Notes: generated from the letters alone by a model not told the origin. Shown: positions 1 to 11,922, counted from the first letter of the stretch. The stretch is 49,777 nucleotides of DNA from Chara braunii (GCA_003427395.1 BFEA01001215.1:28011-77787); one strand, 5' to 3'. Translations and numbers: made by a program.

Positions 1-260
1 AAAAAAAAAACGCGTTTTTTTTTTTCCATTTTCGTTGGATTTCGCCCATACCCCCCCCACCAAAAGTTGATCTGTTTCGTTTTTTTTGTGTGTGGGGGGG
101 TGGGGCAGGGGATGCGCCGCCACGTGGCGCCGTCAGAATCTTCAACCCCCTCCCCTGCGGCCGCCACGTGTCCGCAAATGCGCGCGTCCGCGCGGACACG
201 TCCGCGGGCTTCGCGGCCGCGGACTTGGCCGCGCCTGTCCGCCGCCGGGGGGGATTCACT
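1..260. other. GC-rich unassigned left end
   Basis: No credible gene is seen. The stretch opens with an A run, a T run and C/G runs, then a very GC-rich block carrying two NotI-type octamers (157-164, 213-220) and a perfect 12-bp palindrome GTCCGCGCGGAC at 186-197. Short open frames here have no recognisable features. Similarity to the family A LTR begins abruptly at about 261, so this stretch replaces the first ~246 bp expected of that LTR. Confidence 0.6.
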
Positions 261-976
261 GCAAACAGTATCCCAGAATGAGTCTGACAAGATTCGATCA
301 CAACATAGTGCCACATAGGCACAAATCTCCCTTGGCGACGTCACAACAACGCGCATGCTCGACAACATCATCGCAAGTAAGTTGCCTTGCTCTCCCTCGC
401 GACCAAACTCACAAGCCCTGATCACCCTCCTCGTCGATTCCCAATTTGTACCAAAGACAGTGTGGCATGCACCACGTCAGCAATGCCAAAGATAGTGTGG
501 CAAGTGCCACGTCGGCAATCCAAGAAGACAGTTGGCGCCAAAAGTAGAAAGGCGCCACTACGCAATGCAGCAGTCTCAGGCCGTCGTCGCACAATGCCAG
601 CGTCTTGTCAGCATCAAGCTTGCGTCCAGCCAGCGTCGTGCCAACATCAAGCAACAAGGAAGGCTCCGATTGACTCACGACCGAGGGCTTGGATCGTGTA
701 CAGTTACAGACTTCCACTTGGACCATATTCTGCTTGGATACCTATGTATAGCCCAGTGTGTGTGTGTCTGATCGGTGGCCTGGACTGGGTCCTTGTAGAC
801 TTTGACTCATGAGCCTCAACTTCCCGAGATACAGTTGACTTTAGTCAACTGTCATGCGCAGGGCCTCTGAAGCCACGGTTTGGGGGCCTTGTTCCCACGA
901 TCTGGAGCAGGGTCTTGTTGTGGCCTGTGGCAGCCCCTGGCGGACGACAATAACATATTTTGAGCGGGTTATTGCA
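261..976 (-). repeat. Family A LTR1, 5'-truncated on the plus strand
   Basis: The sequence matches 7766-8579 and the corresponding part of 23090-24118. It ends in GGGTTATTGCA at 976, the same end as the other two LTRs, followed by a pyrimidine-rich stretch that is the complement of the polypurine tract. The other end (TGTAATGAACCC in the full copies) is missing. For a minus-strand element this is the 3' LTR of copy A1. Confidence 0.85.
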
Positions 977-1034
977 TTCCTGCCCACCCATATTTTCGAG
1001 TTCCGTCACATAAATTTTAAAGTTCATACTATAC

Positions 1035-2290
1035 TTATTTCAAACCACGCTCATATGCAAAGACAATACGAGGAGCAGTAGGTAAAAGTTCTTTCTTGCT
1101 AAACCATCGGGTTTTAGACGGAGGTTGAGATTTAAACTTCACCTTAAACTGCTTTTGTGACCTTCCTTTGCCACTTGTGGAAAAATATCCATGTTCTAGT
1201 ATCTTCTCGACTTCATAGCCTCCATCCAATGAGGGAGGAAACATGGATGGCCTATTAGGAAAGCCATGGCGTTCTATATATGACACTAGCTTGGAGGCAT
1301 GAAAGACGGGTTATGTCTTGAGGTGTGGGGGTACGTTTATTCTATATGATGGTCCATCAGTATCCCCTATCACCTTGAGAACTTCCTAGGGTACGTGATA
1401 GACAGGTAGCAGTTCCGGTGACATGTTTTACTCTAAGGAAAATTCTTTAGACTTTACCCAAACAAGATCTCCTTCTTTGAACTCTGATGGCTGACCATGT
1501 TTGTTAGCTTTGTCAATCATTTGTAGTTGGGTTTTCTGAATATTTTCCTTAGCTTTCTTTATGTCCTTTTCATACAAAACTGCAAATTCTCGTGTTCCTG
1601 GGGGTAGCCATTGGACTCGGTCCCAAAGCATCAATGGGGCGCCGCGGCTTCCATCCTTTGTGAAGTGCGGCCGGTGACGGTGTGAACACTCGCAATTGCA
1701 ATCTTAGGCGAGTTCTTGTCCCAATTTTTTTGATACGGCCGTATATACATTCGCAAAAGTTGTTGGCACAAGCGATCCATCTGTTCAGTTTGCCCATTCC
1801 TTTCAGGATGTCTCCCTAACGACATGGTCAATCGAGTGCCATACGCCTCCATCAACTTTTGCCACTGTTGGCCAGTGAACCGTACATCCCAATCAGAGAC
1901 GATGGTTTTTGGAAACCAGATTTCGAAACCCATCGCATCTGGAACTACTGGATGACGAGTTTCGTTCTAGCTTCAGTAGGTAGATGAATGAACACAGCAT
2001 ATTTAGAGAATCGATCTACAATGACCATTACCTGGCTATTGTTATTCCAACTCTTGGTGAGACTCATAAAATCAATCGAGATTGACTCATCTGGCTCACC
2101 TGGAATAGGTAGTGGTCTCAACAATCCCAATGGATTCTTATGCGAGGGCTTATTCCTTTGGCAAGCAAGACAAGTTTGCACATAGGGTAGCACCATCCTC
2201 GTTCATTCCTTTCCGTTCAAAGTGTTATCTTACGTTAGCATACGTCTTCTTGAATCCGAAGTGTCCTTCATTATCATGGCATTCCCCAAT
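1035..2290 (-). pseudogene. A1 integrase and chromodomain-like tail, broken
   Basis: Ty3/gypsy integrase joins the cDNA to the host chromosome, and the C-terminal chromodomain can steer integration to chromatin. Visible parts are the HHCC zinc finger (ECHDNEGHFG near 2270, CLACQRNK near 2165), the first catalytic Asp in SIDFM, the second in VSDWD, the Glu in GQTEQ, the KSKEF stretch, and the tail GGYEVEKILEHGYFS followed by RWFSKKELL. The frame is broken by several stops and shifts. A TAA at 1428-1430 and a TAG at 1386-1388 recur at the same codons in A2 and A3; element D has E and W there. Confidence 0.85.
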
Positions 2291-2299
2291 AATCATACT

Positions 2300-3720
2300 C
2301 TTAATCTGTACGTTGTGTGGAGTGCAAAGTCTTTTTTCGATTTTGTCAATAAAGAAGAGTAAGCCATCAGGCATTCGATATTTAGGGAAGAGTTCAGGGT
2401 TTCTCTCTGTGGTTCAAATGATAGGGCACCAAATTGGATCATTTGCGCAACCCTTACGTATTTGATCTTTTAGTGTATTCCCAATATCGAGATAGGAGAC
2501 AATGGTTCCAAAGAAATGAGATTTTTTTGACAAACCAACAACGTTGGACTTTCCTTTAATAGTTTTCAATTCAAAGTCAAACGTATCAATGACTACACAT
2601 CATCTAACTAAGTTGTCAGAGAGTTGGGGTTGAATCTTTATCCACTTGATAGTAGAGTGGTGTGAGTAAGCAGTGAAGTGTTTCCCGAGCAAGTAGTGTT
2701 TCCATGTGTCCAGAGTTGCAGCTAAGGCATATAATTCACTTTCGCACGTGGAGTTGGCCACCTTGTCAGACGGAAGACACTTGGACATAAACTCAATGCG
2801 CTTGTTGTAGCACCGCCCCGATTCCATACTGACTAGCACTAATACTAACAATGAAAGGGGGAGAAGGATCAACAATGTTCAAGACAGGATAGTGAGTTTA
2901 ACTTTTGAAATGCAGACTTACAACCTTTGTCCTATAACCGAAGTTTTTCTTTCTTCAAGAGTTTTTTCATAGTCGCAACTATCAATGAGAAGTCCCTTAT
3001 AAACTTCCTGTAGTAACTAACAAGTCCTGGAAAAGATCTTAATTCGGTGACAGTCTTAGGTTTGGGCCAATCCCGAATTGTTGTTATTTTCTTCTCTTCA
3101 TGCCTTAATCCTTCTTCATTCACTATGTGTCCACACTATAATACCTAAGATTTTAACAGACTCGTATTTCTTAGGGTTTTGGTTTGTAGTTGCCCTCTCG
3201 CAACTTTTGTAGAACCATTCGCAAGTGTTTCTCATGTTCCTCAATTGTTTTACTATACACGAGGATATCATCGACATACACTACTATGAGCGAATCCAAC
3301 CATTGATGAAACAATTCACTCATAGACCTTTAAAAAGTAGCAGGTGCGTTTTTCAATCCGAAAGGCATAACCACAAACTCGTAGTGTACATACCTGGTTC
3401 AGAAGGCAGTCTTGTGTTGATCTTCAAGAGCCACATCGATCTGGTGGTATTCTGACTTAAAATCAATCTTTCTAAAATACTTGCATCCTTGCAACTAATC
3501 AAGCAAGTCGTCAATGCAAGGAAGGGGTTTCGCGTTTTTAACAATAACGAAGTTCAATTCTCGATAATCAATACAAAGTCTATGGTCTTCTTTCTTTTGG
3601 GCACGAATAAGATAGGAGCACCGTACGGGGAGGAATTTGATCGAATCCATCCTTTTTCTATAAGCACTTGCAGTTGTTTCTTCAACTCTTCTAATTCCCT
3701 AGGAGATATTCGGTAGATGG
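2300..3720 (-). pseudogene. A1 reverse transcriptase-RNase H, broken
   Basis: The RT would copy element RNA into DNA and the RNase H would remove the RNA strand. Hand translation of the minus strand shows motif A as YFRKIDFKSEYHQI (near 3475), the catalytic YVDD within VVYVDDILVYSK (near 3270), and the RNase H segment with ESELYALAATLDTWKHYLLG (near 2720). The pieces lie in different frames, so at least three frameshifts are present. The stretch that should hold the first RNase H Asp is garbled, which leaves the domain incomplete. Confidence 0.8.
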
Positions 3721-4343
3721 GTGCTTTGGGAATTTTACTTTCGGGAATGATCTCAATAGTGTGCTTGATAGCACATTCAGTTATCCCCGTTGGTTCAGTC
3801 TGCAAGTCCTTAGATTCATTTATTAGTTTATCTATAGAAGGAGCATAGGTTGAAGAACACTCACCGACTCGTTTTACAAGCACCATCATTACGTTCAGTG
3901 CCAACTTCTTTTTCATGACCATATAACAAAAAGACAGTGATGAGTCAGAACCAGACTTATGAAACAATTTGATTGGTTTCAAATTGGATTGTTCATCCTT
4001 CAGATTAGCAATGTTATCTTTGAATTTGATATGTGGGTCGGCCTCCTCATGCGTATCCATTCCAAGAATAAAGTCAAAGGGTAGGTTTTTCTCTACGAGG
4101 AAGGTCATGCAATATTTTTCTTCCTTTCTTCGTTTGGAAATAACATTTCACACGACTAATATATTGAGAGACAATGATAGTGCTTTTATTTGTAAGCATA
4201 AACGCGATAGGTTGCGAAGGATCTTGCACTCTCATTCTTAGATGCAATTTATTTATTGCCTTTTCTGAAACGTAGGACCACGTCGACTCAGGATCTGACA
4301 AAGCACCTACTCGTGTACGTGCAATCTCAATGTCAGCAATCAT
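3721..4343 (-). pseudogene. A1 protease and PR-RT linker, active site lost
   Basis: Retroviral-type aspartic protease that would cut the Gag-Pol polyprotein. The minus strand reads ARTRVGALSDPESTWSYVS where elements E and D have MIDSGATRSYIS and [11 protein letters not shown]. The catalytic Asp-Ser-Gly is therefore Asp-Pro-Glu (4287-4295) and should be inactive. The downstream protease end LPFDFILGMD is present near 4070, in a different frame. The linker then runs into the RT start (KGWIRSNSSPYGAP, near 3630). Confidence 0.75.
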
Positions 4344-4399
4344 GAGTTCACCCTTAGACTTTGCTTTCGTAGCTCAAGGACTTATGAAAGCAATCAATT

Positions 4400-5967
4400 C
4401 ATGACCAAGTTCGTCAAGGGTATCGCCGAGAGAGAGAGGACACAAAACAGTTTCAGGGTGTTCCGAGCGATGGGCCGCTGAAGAGTCATCCTCTGCCATG
4501 CGAGTTGGGGGGTTGAAAGGGGTTTCAGGCACCTTACATTTTCCTCAAACCCTCCAGCTCAGTAGGAGCAGACGCTACTCCTACTGGTTGCTCCCTTTTG
4601 GGTTACGGTTACGGGGGCACCATGCGATGATGTGCCCTGTAGTGCCACACTTCAGGTACTACCGGTTGTTCATCCGTTTTTGACACTCTTCTCGTGTAAG
4701 GTTCATTTTCTCCCAAGGCCTCCCAATTGCAATGCTAGGATGCTCCGGGAACGAGCGTGGTCTCTTCTTCTTATATCCCCCTTAATTGGTGCCACCCTTG
4801 TTGGCCACCATGGTAGTGACGTCACCCTTCCCAGACTCACTGCCACCTTTCGCTACACCCTTGGCCTCATCGAGGGGCACTTCTTCATCATGTCGTTATC
4901 GAATACGACGAGGGTGTGATCCTTTCTCTTCTGCCTCTACAAGATCCTCTTACCATTCCCGAACCCACCTAACGGACCACTTCGTACAACGGCCACATAG
5001 GTGCCTTTTATCTGTGTAGCCAGTTGCTCCCTCTGGAGCGCGAGGTCGTGGAATTGTTTGTAGTTATACTTACCGGATTTGGCTTCGGCCATGAGCTGTC
5101 CACGAATGGGCTCAGGCAACGTGCAAGAGTAGATGTAGAGGACTTGGTTATCCTGCAGGTTCAAACGGGGTATCTGCAACAGACGATCCACTCCGCGGGA
5201 CAAAGCATCCACAGTAGTCCAAGGCTTTTGACTGATGGTAGTGAGCTCGTCAAAGGCTTTATCAACCGTCGTTTTATCAAGGAATCTCTCTTTGATCTTT
5301 TGGAGAAACTCCCGCCTATGTCTTCGAAACCAACGGCGTTAGCTTTGGACAATACCCACTCCTTGGCGACTTCACCAAGACAGAAGGTCGAAAACGTCAC
5401 TTGGCTTTCAACCTCAACAGGAGTGGTGCTGCAGTAAGTTTGTATTTATGGTATCCAAAATACCAGATGTTCCCCTTGCTTACCGTTGTACGTGAAAGGA
5501 AGCTTCATCTTAACCTTTTCTTTCTTTTTCTCAACTTCCTTCTTTGCAGGCTCACGGTCTTTCTTCATTGGCTCCTTTACCGGTTCCTCTTTCTTTGAGG
5601 TCTCAGGTTCTTTCTGAGACTTAATGGCATCTTTCATCAACTTTTCCTGGGGTTCTTTCCTGTCTTCCTTCCCCTAGGCCTCCTCCTCATGCACCACTTT
5701 GTTCTTTCCCTTTACCGATCTTGTCACCGTTTGCAGTTCGGCGGTGACATTGTCAATCTTTATTTCTAAGTGGGCGAGGTAAGCCATCATATTCTGTAGA
5801 ATAGATGCCAAGTCAACTTATGAACCCTCCACATTCATATAAAACCTTTTTCTTATTTCTTCTACATTCTTTGCCTCCTCTTTTTTCTCCTTTTCTTTTT
5901 GATAGGCTTCTTTCTTTTTCAATTTTGCTTTCAATGCAGCTTGCAATCCTCAGATAGTGTCATCCAT
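4400..5967 (-). pseudogene. A1 gag (capsid-nucleocapsid), broken
   Basis: Structural protein of the Ty3/gypsy particle. From the probable start ATG at 5965-5967 the minus strand gives a lysine/glutamate-rich coiled-coil segment, then PFTYNGKQGEHLVFW, a shifted stretch with CLGEVAKEWVLSKANA, and LNLQDNQVLYIYSCTLPEP, all typical of the retrotransposon gag fold. Near 4615-4662 the zinc knuckle reads YLKCGTTGHIIAWC, with Tyr in place of the first Cys. In-frame stops at 5818-5820 and 5674-5676 fall at the same codons as in A2. Confidence 0.75.
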
Positions 5968-5973
5968 TATTTC

Positions 5974-6430
5974 TTATGTAAGTTCTCCTTTCCTTCAGAT
6001 GATTCCGCCTACCCTTCTTCTCTTGCCTCTTCTCCTTTCGTCATCCTCGCAAATTGCTTGGCAACAAAGTGATCGAGAGCCATCCATGCTCAACCAATAT
6101 TTTGTTGCACTCTTCCCCTGACTTCCAACATGTGGACAACAGTTTCAGCCTATTGTAGTTCGGCTTCTGCCGCATGCAGATCGAACCGACTGCGTACATG
6201 TTGTCCACCCTCGGGCCTAACTTCTTGCATCTCGTGGAGCAATGTACAAAGACAGTTCAACATTTGTTGTCGTCGTTCCTCAATTTGGCCACAATATTTC
6301 CTTACTACCTCTTCTTCATCAGCTCAAAGAGTGATCGAGATGGGGTAGAAGAGATGGGAAATAAAACGGTTCAGTATGGACGCACACAAAAAATTCCATA
6401 CAAAAGTCATCCTAACGAGTGAGTTTGCCG
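5974..6430 (-). pseudogene. A1 upstream ORF next to gag, broken
   Basis: Minus-strand reading frame related to 21609-22172 in A2, with recognisable segments CGQIEERRQQMLNCL and MLEVRGRVQQNIG. It ends in a TAA at 5974-5976 that is followed, after two codons, by the ATG of gag (TAA-GAA-ATA-ATG). At least one further stop is a TAG where A2 keeps CAG (context ELQ*AETV). Function is not recognised. It may be the original N-terminal part of a longer gag rather than a separate gene. Confidence 0.5.
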
Positions 6431-7504
6431 CACAATAAACTTAAAAAGATAGTGGAAAAGTCCACAGCCTCACTTCAGTTTCTTCTTCCACGACAAAGAA
6501 AATAAAAAGAAATAAATAAGGATTTAGATTCTTCAATTTTGTCTATCTTTAATTTTGCTGTTTATCTGTGTGATGACGTTCCTATGTGAGAGTGTACACG
6601 TATTTTACAGCCACGACCAGTGTGATCAAGACAACAGTACAGTTGGTGAGTACCAAGCATCCACAAAACAGCCCATGACAGGTGGGTAGAGTCAGGCAAC
6701 AACAACACAAACAATCAATGTGTCAACTGACCAGCCTCTTGGTGTCTCACTGCAAATACTTGTGCCATGCAACAGGACCGACGCGTGGCACTACGACATA
6801 ACCCTGTGCCGTACCGCCCGTCAGTTGTCGAAGTGCAAGTTTAGGTCCCCACCAATCTTCATGGTAATGGCATCGCAATTCCCCTTGCCACGTGTCACAT
6901 CCCCGTCTTGCCAACGCAGCATATCCACGGAATATGCCACGTCAGCGTTAGTGGCCAGCAAGTTTGTCAAATGGGAAGTGAGCCACGTCAGCAACGCACA
7001 ATTCTGCCCAACCTGTTCGTCACTGGTATGCCACGTCAGACTTAAGATACCACTGGGGCCTGGGAAGCGCCACGTGAGCAGGTAAGTCGCGACACAGGTA
7101 AGTGCCACGTCAGACAATACCCGCTGGTCCTTTGGATGCCACGTCAACATCCATGCACTATGCCATGTAGGCAGCGCTCCCAATGCCACGTCAATAGTTT
7201 CCCCACTCTCTCTCTCTCTTTGATCGATCGTCCAGCGCCATGTTAGCGCCACAACCAACGATGCTCTCGCCGGTCATCGATTGCCACCTCAGCAACAATG
7301 TGCCACGTCACCAATGTTGTCGTCTTCTTTGTCAAGTCCACGTCATCATCCTCGTCAGGGAGGTGCGCGCGCATGTCAGACAATATCCAGATCACGATTA
7401 TAATCTCTCGTCTCTATAGACACGATTCAAATTGCGCACGACACCACCGTTACTTACCTCGGCACGTCACGGCACACAACAGCAGATTGCGACGAAGGAG
7501 GTAC
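6431..7504 (-). other. A1 5' leader, non-coding
   Basis: This stretch lies between the PBS and the first ORF. It matches 22090-23074 of A2. No coding signal is seen. Its most notable content is the array of CCACGTCA motifs listed separately. Confidence 0.6.
6945..7350. promoter_or_regulatory. Array of CCACGTCA (ACGT-core bZIP-type) motifs
   Basis: By eye there are eight exact CCACGTCA copies in about 400 bp, most preceded by TG (TGCCACGTCA). Near variants with CCACGTG lie at about 6889 and 7068. On the element's own strand the motif reads TGACGTGG, the hybrid G/C-box or unfolded-protein-response type site bound by plant bZIP factors. The matching stretch of A2 (22610-22920) keeps several copies. 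Regulatory function is inferred only from the motif. Confidence 0.5.
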
Positions 7505-7516
7505 GCTTTGATACGA
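7505..7516 (-). other. A1 primer-binding site (initiator-Met tRNA), degenerate
   Basis: The minus strand reads TCGTATCAAAGC, 10 of 12 bases matching the plant initiator-Met PBS TGGTATCAGAGC. It lies three bases from the LTR edge at 7520, the expected spacing. Confidence 0.65.
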
Positions 7517-7519
7517 AAT

Positions 7520-8579
7520 TGTAATGAACCCTGTGAGGAGAGAAACTCGTCAAGTGTCAAAATGCAAGATGTCTTAGCGCTGATAAATGTCTTCAACAAT
7601 CATGAAATGTGATCTGTAGTACAATGTCTTGTAGCCAGAGGACGAAGCTAATAGGAGGGAAAAATAGACTTACAGGGTGGAAGAGAAAGTAATCATCAAT
7701 GTCATCAAAGATAAAAAACCCTCATAACCCACTCCTCCTTCGAGCGTCTACAATCGTCCACGTCAGCAAACAGTATCCCAGAATGAGTCTGACAAGATTC
7801 GATCATAACATAGTGCCACGTAGGCATAGATCTCCCATGAAGACGTCACAGCAGAGTGCAATGTCGACAACATCATCACAGGTAAGTTTCCTCTCTCTCT
7901 CTCTCTCTCAACCAAACTCACAAGCTTTGATCACCCTCCTCGTTGATTCCCAATATGCACCTAAGATAGTGTGGTATGCGCCACATCGGTAATGTCGAAG
8001 ATAGTGTGGCAAGTGCCATGTCACCAAGCAAGTAGACTGTTGGTGCCAAAAAGCAGAAAGGCGCCAGAGTACGCAATGCAATAGTCTCACATCGTCGTTG
8101 CACAATGCCAGCGCAGTCCTAGCGTTTTACCATCATCAAGCCAGCGTTTAGCCAGCGTCATGCCACCGTCAAGTAGAAAGTGCAAAACTGAATGTTGACC
8201 CCCAGGGTTTGGGTCAATAAGGAGTATTGTAACAAATGACCGGCCTCTAGTCCTGCAGGTAGGAAGGCTACCATTGACTCACAATCCAGGGCTTGGATCG
8301 TGTATAGAGACAGACTTCCACTTGGACAATATTCTACCTGGATACCTACGTACAACCAAGTGCGTGTGTGTCTGATCGGTGGCCTGGTCTGGGTCCATGC
8401 AGACTTTGACTCGTGAGCCTCAACTTCGCAAGATACAGTTGCCTTTAGTCAACTGTCAGGCGCAGGGCCTTTGAAGCCACGTTTGGGGGCCTTGTTCCCA
8501 CGATCTTGTGCAGGGCCTTACTGTGGCCTGTGGCAGCCCCTGGCCGACGACAATACCGTATTTTGAGCGGGTTATTGCA
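7520..8579 (-). repeat. Family A LTR2, full length (1060 bp)
   Basis: The LTR starts TGTAATGAACCC and ends GGGTTATTGCA on the plus strand, an imperfect terminal inverted repeat with the usual TG...CA. A PBS abuts its left edge and the PPT complement (TTCCTGCCCGCCCA) its right edge. It therefore acts both as 5' LTR of A1 and 3' LTR of A2. It holds a CT dinucleotide run near 7888-7908. Confidence 0.9.
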
Positions 8580-8631
8580 TTCCTGCCCGCCCATATTTTC
8601 GAGTTCGGTCACATAAATTTTAAACTTTAGA

Positions 8632-10665
8632 CTAGACTTCTTTCAAACCACGCTCGTATGCAAAGACAATATCAGTAGTAGTTGGTAAAAGTTCTTTCTT
8701 GCTAAACCATCGGGCTTCAGTCGGAGGTTGAGATTTAAACTTTACCTCAAGCTGCTTTTGTGACCTTTCTCTGCCACCTGTGGAAAAGTATCCATGTTCT
8801 AGTACCTTCAAGACTTCATAGCCTCCATCCATTGAGGGAAGAAACATGGATGGCGTTAGGAAAGTCATGGCGTTCTACATATGACACTAGCTTGAAGGCG
8901 TGAAAGACGGGGTATGTTTTGAGGTGTGGGGTTAGATCTATTTTGTATGATGGTCCACCAATATCCCCTATCACCTTGAGAACTTCCTAGGGTCTGTGAC
9001 AGACAGGTAGCTGTTTCGGTGACATGTTTTACTCAAAGGAAAATTCTATAGACTTGACCTAAACAATATCTCCTTCTTTGAACTCTAATGACCAACGATG
9101 TTTGTTAGCCTGTTCAATCATTTGTTGTTGGGCTTTCTGAATATTTTCCTTAACTCTCTTTATGTCCTCTTCATACAAAACTCCAAATTATCGTGTTCCT
9201 GGGGGTAGCCGTTGGACTCAGTCTCGTGTCAAAGCATCCATGGGATATTGTGGCTTCCATCCTTTCTGAAGTGCGTTCCGTGTTCGGTCGGTGACGGTGT
9301 GAACACTCTTGTTGTACGGACTTGCATTCTTAGGCAAGTTTCATTCCAATCTATCCGATTTGGTCGTACATACATTCGCAAAAGTTGTTGGCACAGACGA
9401 TTCATCTGTTCAGTTTGCCCATTCCTTTCAGTGTGTCTCCTAACGACATGGTCAATCGGGTCCCATACGCCTCCATCAACTTTTGCCACTGTTGGCCAGT
9501 GAACCGTACATCCCGATCAGAGACGATGGTTTTTGGAAATCCATATTGTGAAACCCATTGCATCTGGAACTTCAGGATGACAAGTTTCGTTCTATTTTCA
9601 GTGGGTAGAGGAATGAACATTGCATGTTTAGAGAATCGAACCATTACATGGCTATTGCCATTCCAACTCTTGGTGAGACTCATAAAATCAATCAAGATGG
9701 ACTCACCTGGCTCACTTGGAATAGGTAGTGGTCTCAATAGTCCCAATGCATTCTCATGCGAGGGTTTGTTCCTTTGGCAAACAAGACAAATTCATACATA
9801 GTTTAGCGCATCCTCAGTCATTCCTTTCCATTCAAACCGTTTTCTTACATAGGCATACGTCTTCTTGAATCCGAAGTGTCCTTCAGTGTCATGGCATTCC
9901 CTAATAATCACACTCTTAATCTGTTCGTTTTGTGGAATGCAAAGTTTTTCTTCGGTTTTGTCAGTACAGAAAAGTAAGCCATCAAACATTCGATATGTTG
10001 GGAAGAGCTCAGGGTTTCTTTGTAGGGTCTCAATGATAGGACTCCAAATTGGATTATCAACGTAACCCTTACAAATTTGATTTTTTAATTCATTACCAAT
10101 ATCGAGATAGGGGACAATGGTTCCAAAGATATCGGATCGTTTGGACAAAGCATCTGCAACAATGTTGGACTTTCCTTTAATATTTCTCAATTCAAAGTCA
10201 AGCGTATCAATGAATGCAAACCATCTAACTAACTTATCGGAGAGTCGGGGTTGAGTCTTTATCCACTTCAGAGTAGAGTGGTCTGAGTAAATAGTGAAGT
10301 GTCTCCCGAGCAAGTAGTGTTTCCATGTGTTCAGAGCTGCAACTAAGGCATACAATTCACTTTCGTACGTGGAGTTGGTCACCTTGCCAGACGGAAAACG
10401 CTTGGACATAAACTTAATGGGTGTATATCCCTTGCCGTCATCTTGTTGTAGCACCGCCCCAATTCCATATTGACTAGCATCAGTAGTAACAATGAAAGGG
10501 AGAGAAGAATCAACAATTGTCAAGACAGGATAGCGAGTTAACACATGTTTTAACTTTTTAAATGATTACTCACAATCTTTGTCCCATAACCAAAAGTTTT
10601 CTCATTGGTGCAGCTATTAGTGAGAAGGTCCTTACAAACTTTCTGTAATAACTAACAAGTCCTAG
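8632..10665 (-). pseudogene. A2 pol 3' half: RNase H, integrase, chromodomain-like tail
   Basis: This is the best preserved family A coding stretch. The minus strand from 10544 shows RNase H with its acidic residues in TTDASQYGIGAV, ESELYALVAALN, YSDHSTLKWIK and ADALSKR, then the integrase zinc-finger His arm ECHDTEGHFGFKK. One in-frame TGA (9792-9794) interrupts just before CLVCQRNK. The core follows with LIDFM and VSDRD; three codons (the IVD of MVIVDRFSK) are deleted; a frameshift precedes GQTEQ. The tail is GGYEVLKVLEHGYFS (8632-8868). TAA 9029-9031 and TAG 8987-8989 are shared with A1 and A3. Confidence 0.85.
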
Positions 10666-10669
10666 AAAA

Positions 10670-11919
10670 TGCAAGGATCTGACCCCTCGGCAGTGCTGGG
10701 AAAGACCTTGCCCGCCCTAAGTGAAGGCGGGTCTGCCAATATGTGCCAAGGCCTGGGTACAGGCAAGTGTCATCACCCTAAAGGGGTCGTATATGTGCGG
10801 GGAATGAGATCTCGCGGGGCCCTTAACAGACATGCACATGTTCTGGGCAGAGGCCCTCACCAAGCCCTATGCCCGCCCTAAGTGAAGCGGGCCTGAATAT
10901 TCACAAGAGGCCAAAATTTGATATTTTTCCATATGTGGCTATCAGACAGTTGCAGCACACCAGTTGGTTACAGAGCAACGTGAGCCTCTCCAGGCTCTTT
11001 CCGGAATTTGCAGCCTCGACGGGCAGTTTAGCCCAGGACCCCGTACAGTTAAGGCCCTGGGTGTGTGCTTTCAGAGGTCGACACATCATACAATAGCCAC
11101 AAACCAATGAGATTGTAGCATTGTCGGCACAAAGTGGTCGTGAGCCAATGAGATCATAGCGAACATGTGGAGGCCCATAGACTGCCTGGATGTGCCCAAT
11201 TGTAAAGGGCCCAGGCCCGTTACTGCAACTGACCCTGGACGCCGGCATTGAGGCCCGACTGGAAGCTACTGGATGCTTGCCCAGCCAGGCCGAGAGGCAG
11301 TAGAGGCTAAACTCACTTTCCATTTAGGAAAGTGAGCGTTGCTGGGCAGGGCATTCTGGCCTAGGCAGGGAATGTGACCACGTTGCTGCGTTGCAACTTC
11401 GTGATCTGCACGAAGCTGCTGGCTAGGTCGCGCGCACAGGCGTTGGGGTATGAGGTGCACTGCTGGGCAGTGGGCGCACGACAGCCATAGCTGGGTTGTT
11501 GGGCGCAGGACTGAATGGCGAAGGTGGTCTTTGGTGTTGAGGATTTACACTGTGGGAAATCAGGGGTGATGAGGAGAGACGAGATACATACCTCGTGCAT
11601 GAGGAAGGTCAACTATGGTGTTGACGTCATGTACATTGGTCTTCAAGGTCGAAGTGAGCATGTTGCGTGAACACTGGTGTAGTAGGATAGGCGAGTAGTG
11701 TAGGCTGGGCGCTGGGCGCCAGACAGAGTAGGAGCGACATTGGATACGGTGTTGGTGTGGCCTAAGGGCTTTGACATTGGCTCATGAGTTCATTGTATTG
11801 CTCTTATCTGGATGGAATCTCGGTGCATTTGCGCTCTCTGCTTGTACATGACTACTTGGACATCTATGTGATTTCGTAACTTGGTTTTCTGTATATCGCT
11901 CTTGCTCATATTCCTTGCA
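10670..11919 (+). repeat. C left LTR (1250 bp)
   Basis: Bounded by TGCAAGG and CCTTGCA. It matches 17121-18372 along its whole length, roughly nine bases in ten by eye over the first 340 bp. It contains GC-rich stem-loops of the form GCCCGCC-CTAAGTGAA-GGCGGG near 10708 and a second, imperfect one near 10870. Confidence 0.9.
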
Positions 11920-11922
11920 ATT

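Larger units (their letters stand above)
261..8579 (-). mobile_element. Ty3/gypsy element A1 (family A), defective
   Basis: This is a minus-strand LTR retrotransposon. Reading leftwards from the LTR at 7520-8579 come the PBS, leader, upstream ORF, gag, protease, RT, RNase H, integrase with chromodomain-like tail, PPT and the truncated LTR1. The PR-RT-RH-IN order and the chromodomain place it in Ty3/gypsy, chromovirus-like. All coding parts carry stops and frameshifts. LTR2 is shared with copy A2, so A1 and A2 form a tandem structure rather than two separate insertions. Confidence 0.85.

Noticed and set aside
10869-11612. Several 64-140 aa ORFs in the C LTRs
   Set aside because: They lie within LTRs, differ in frame integrity between the two LTR copies and contain no known motif.
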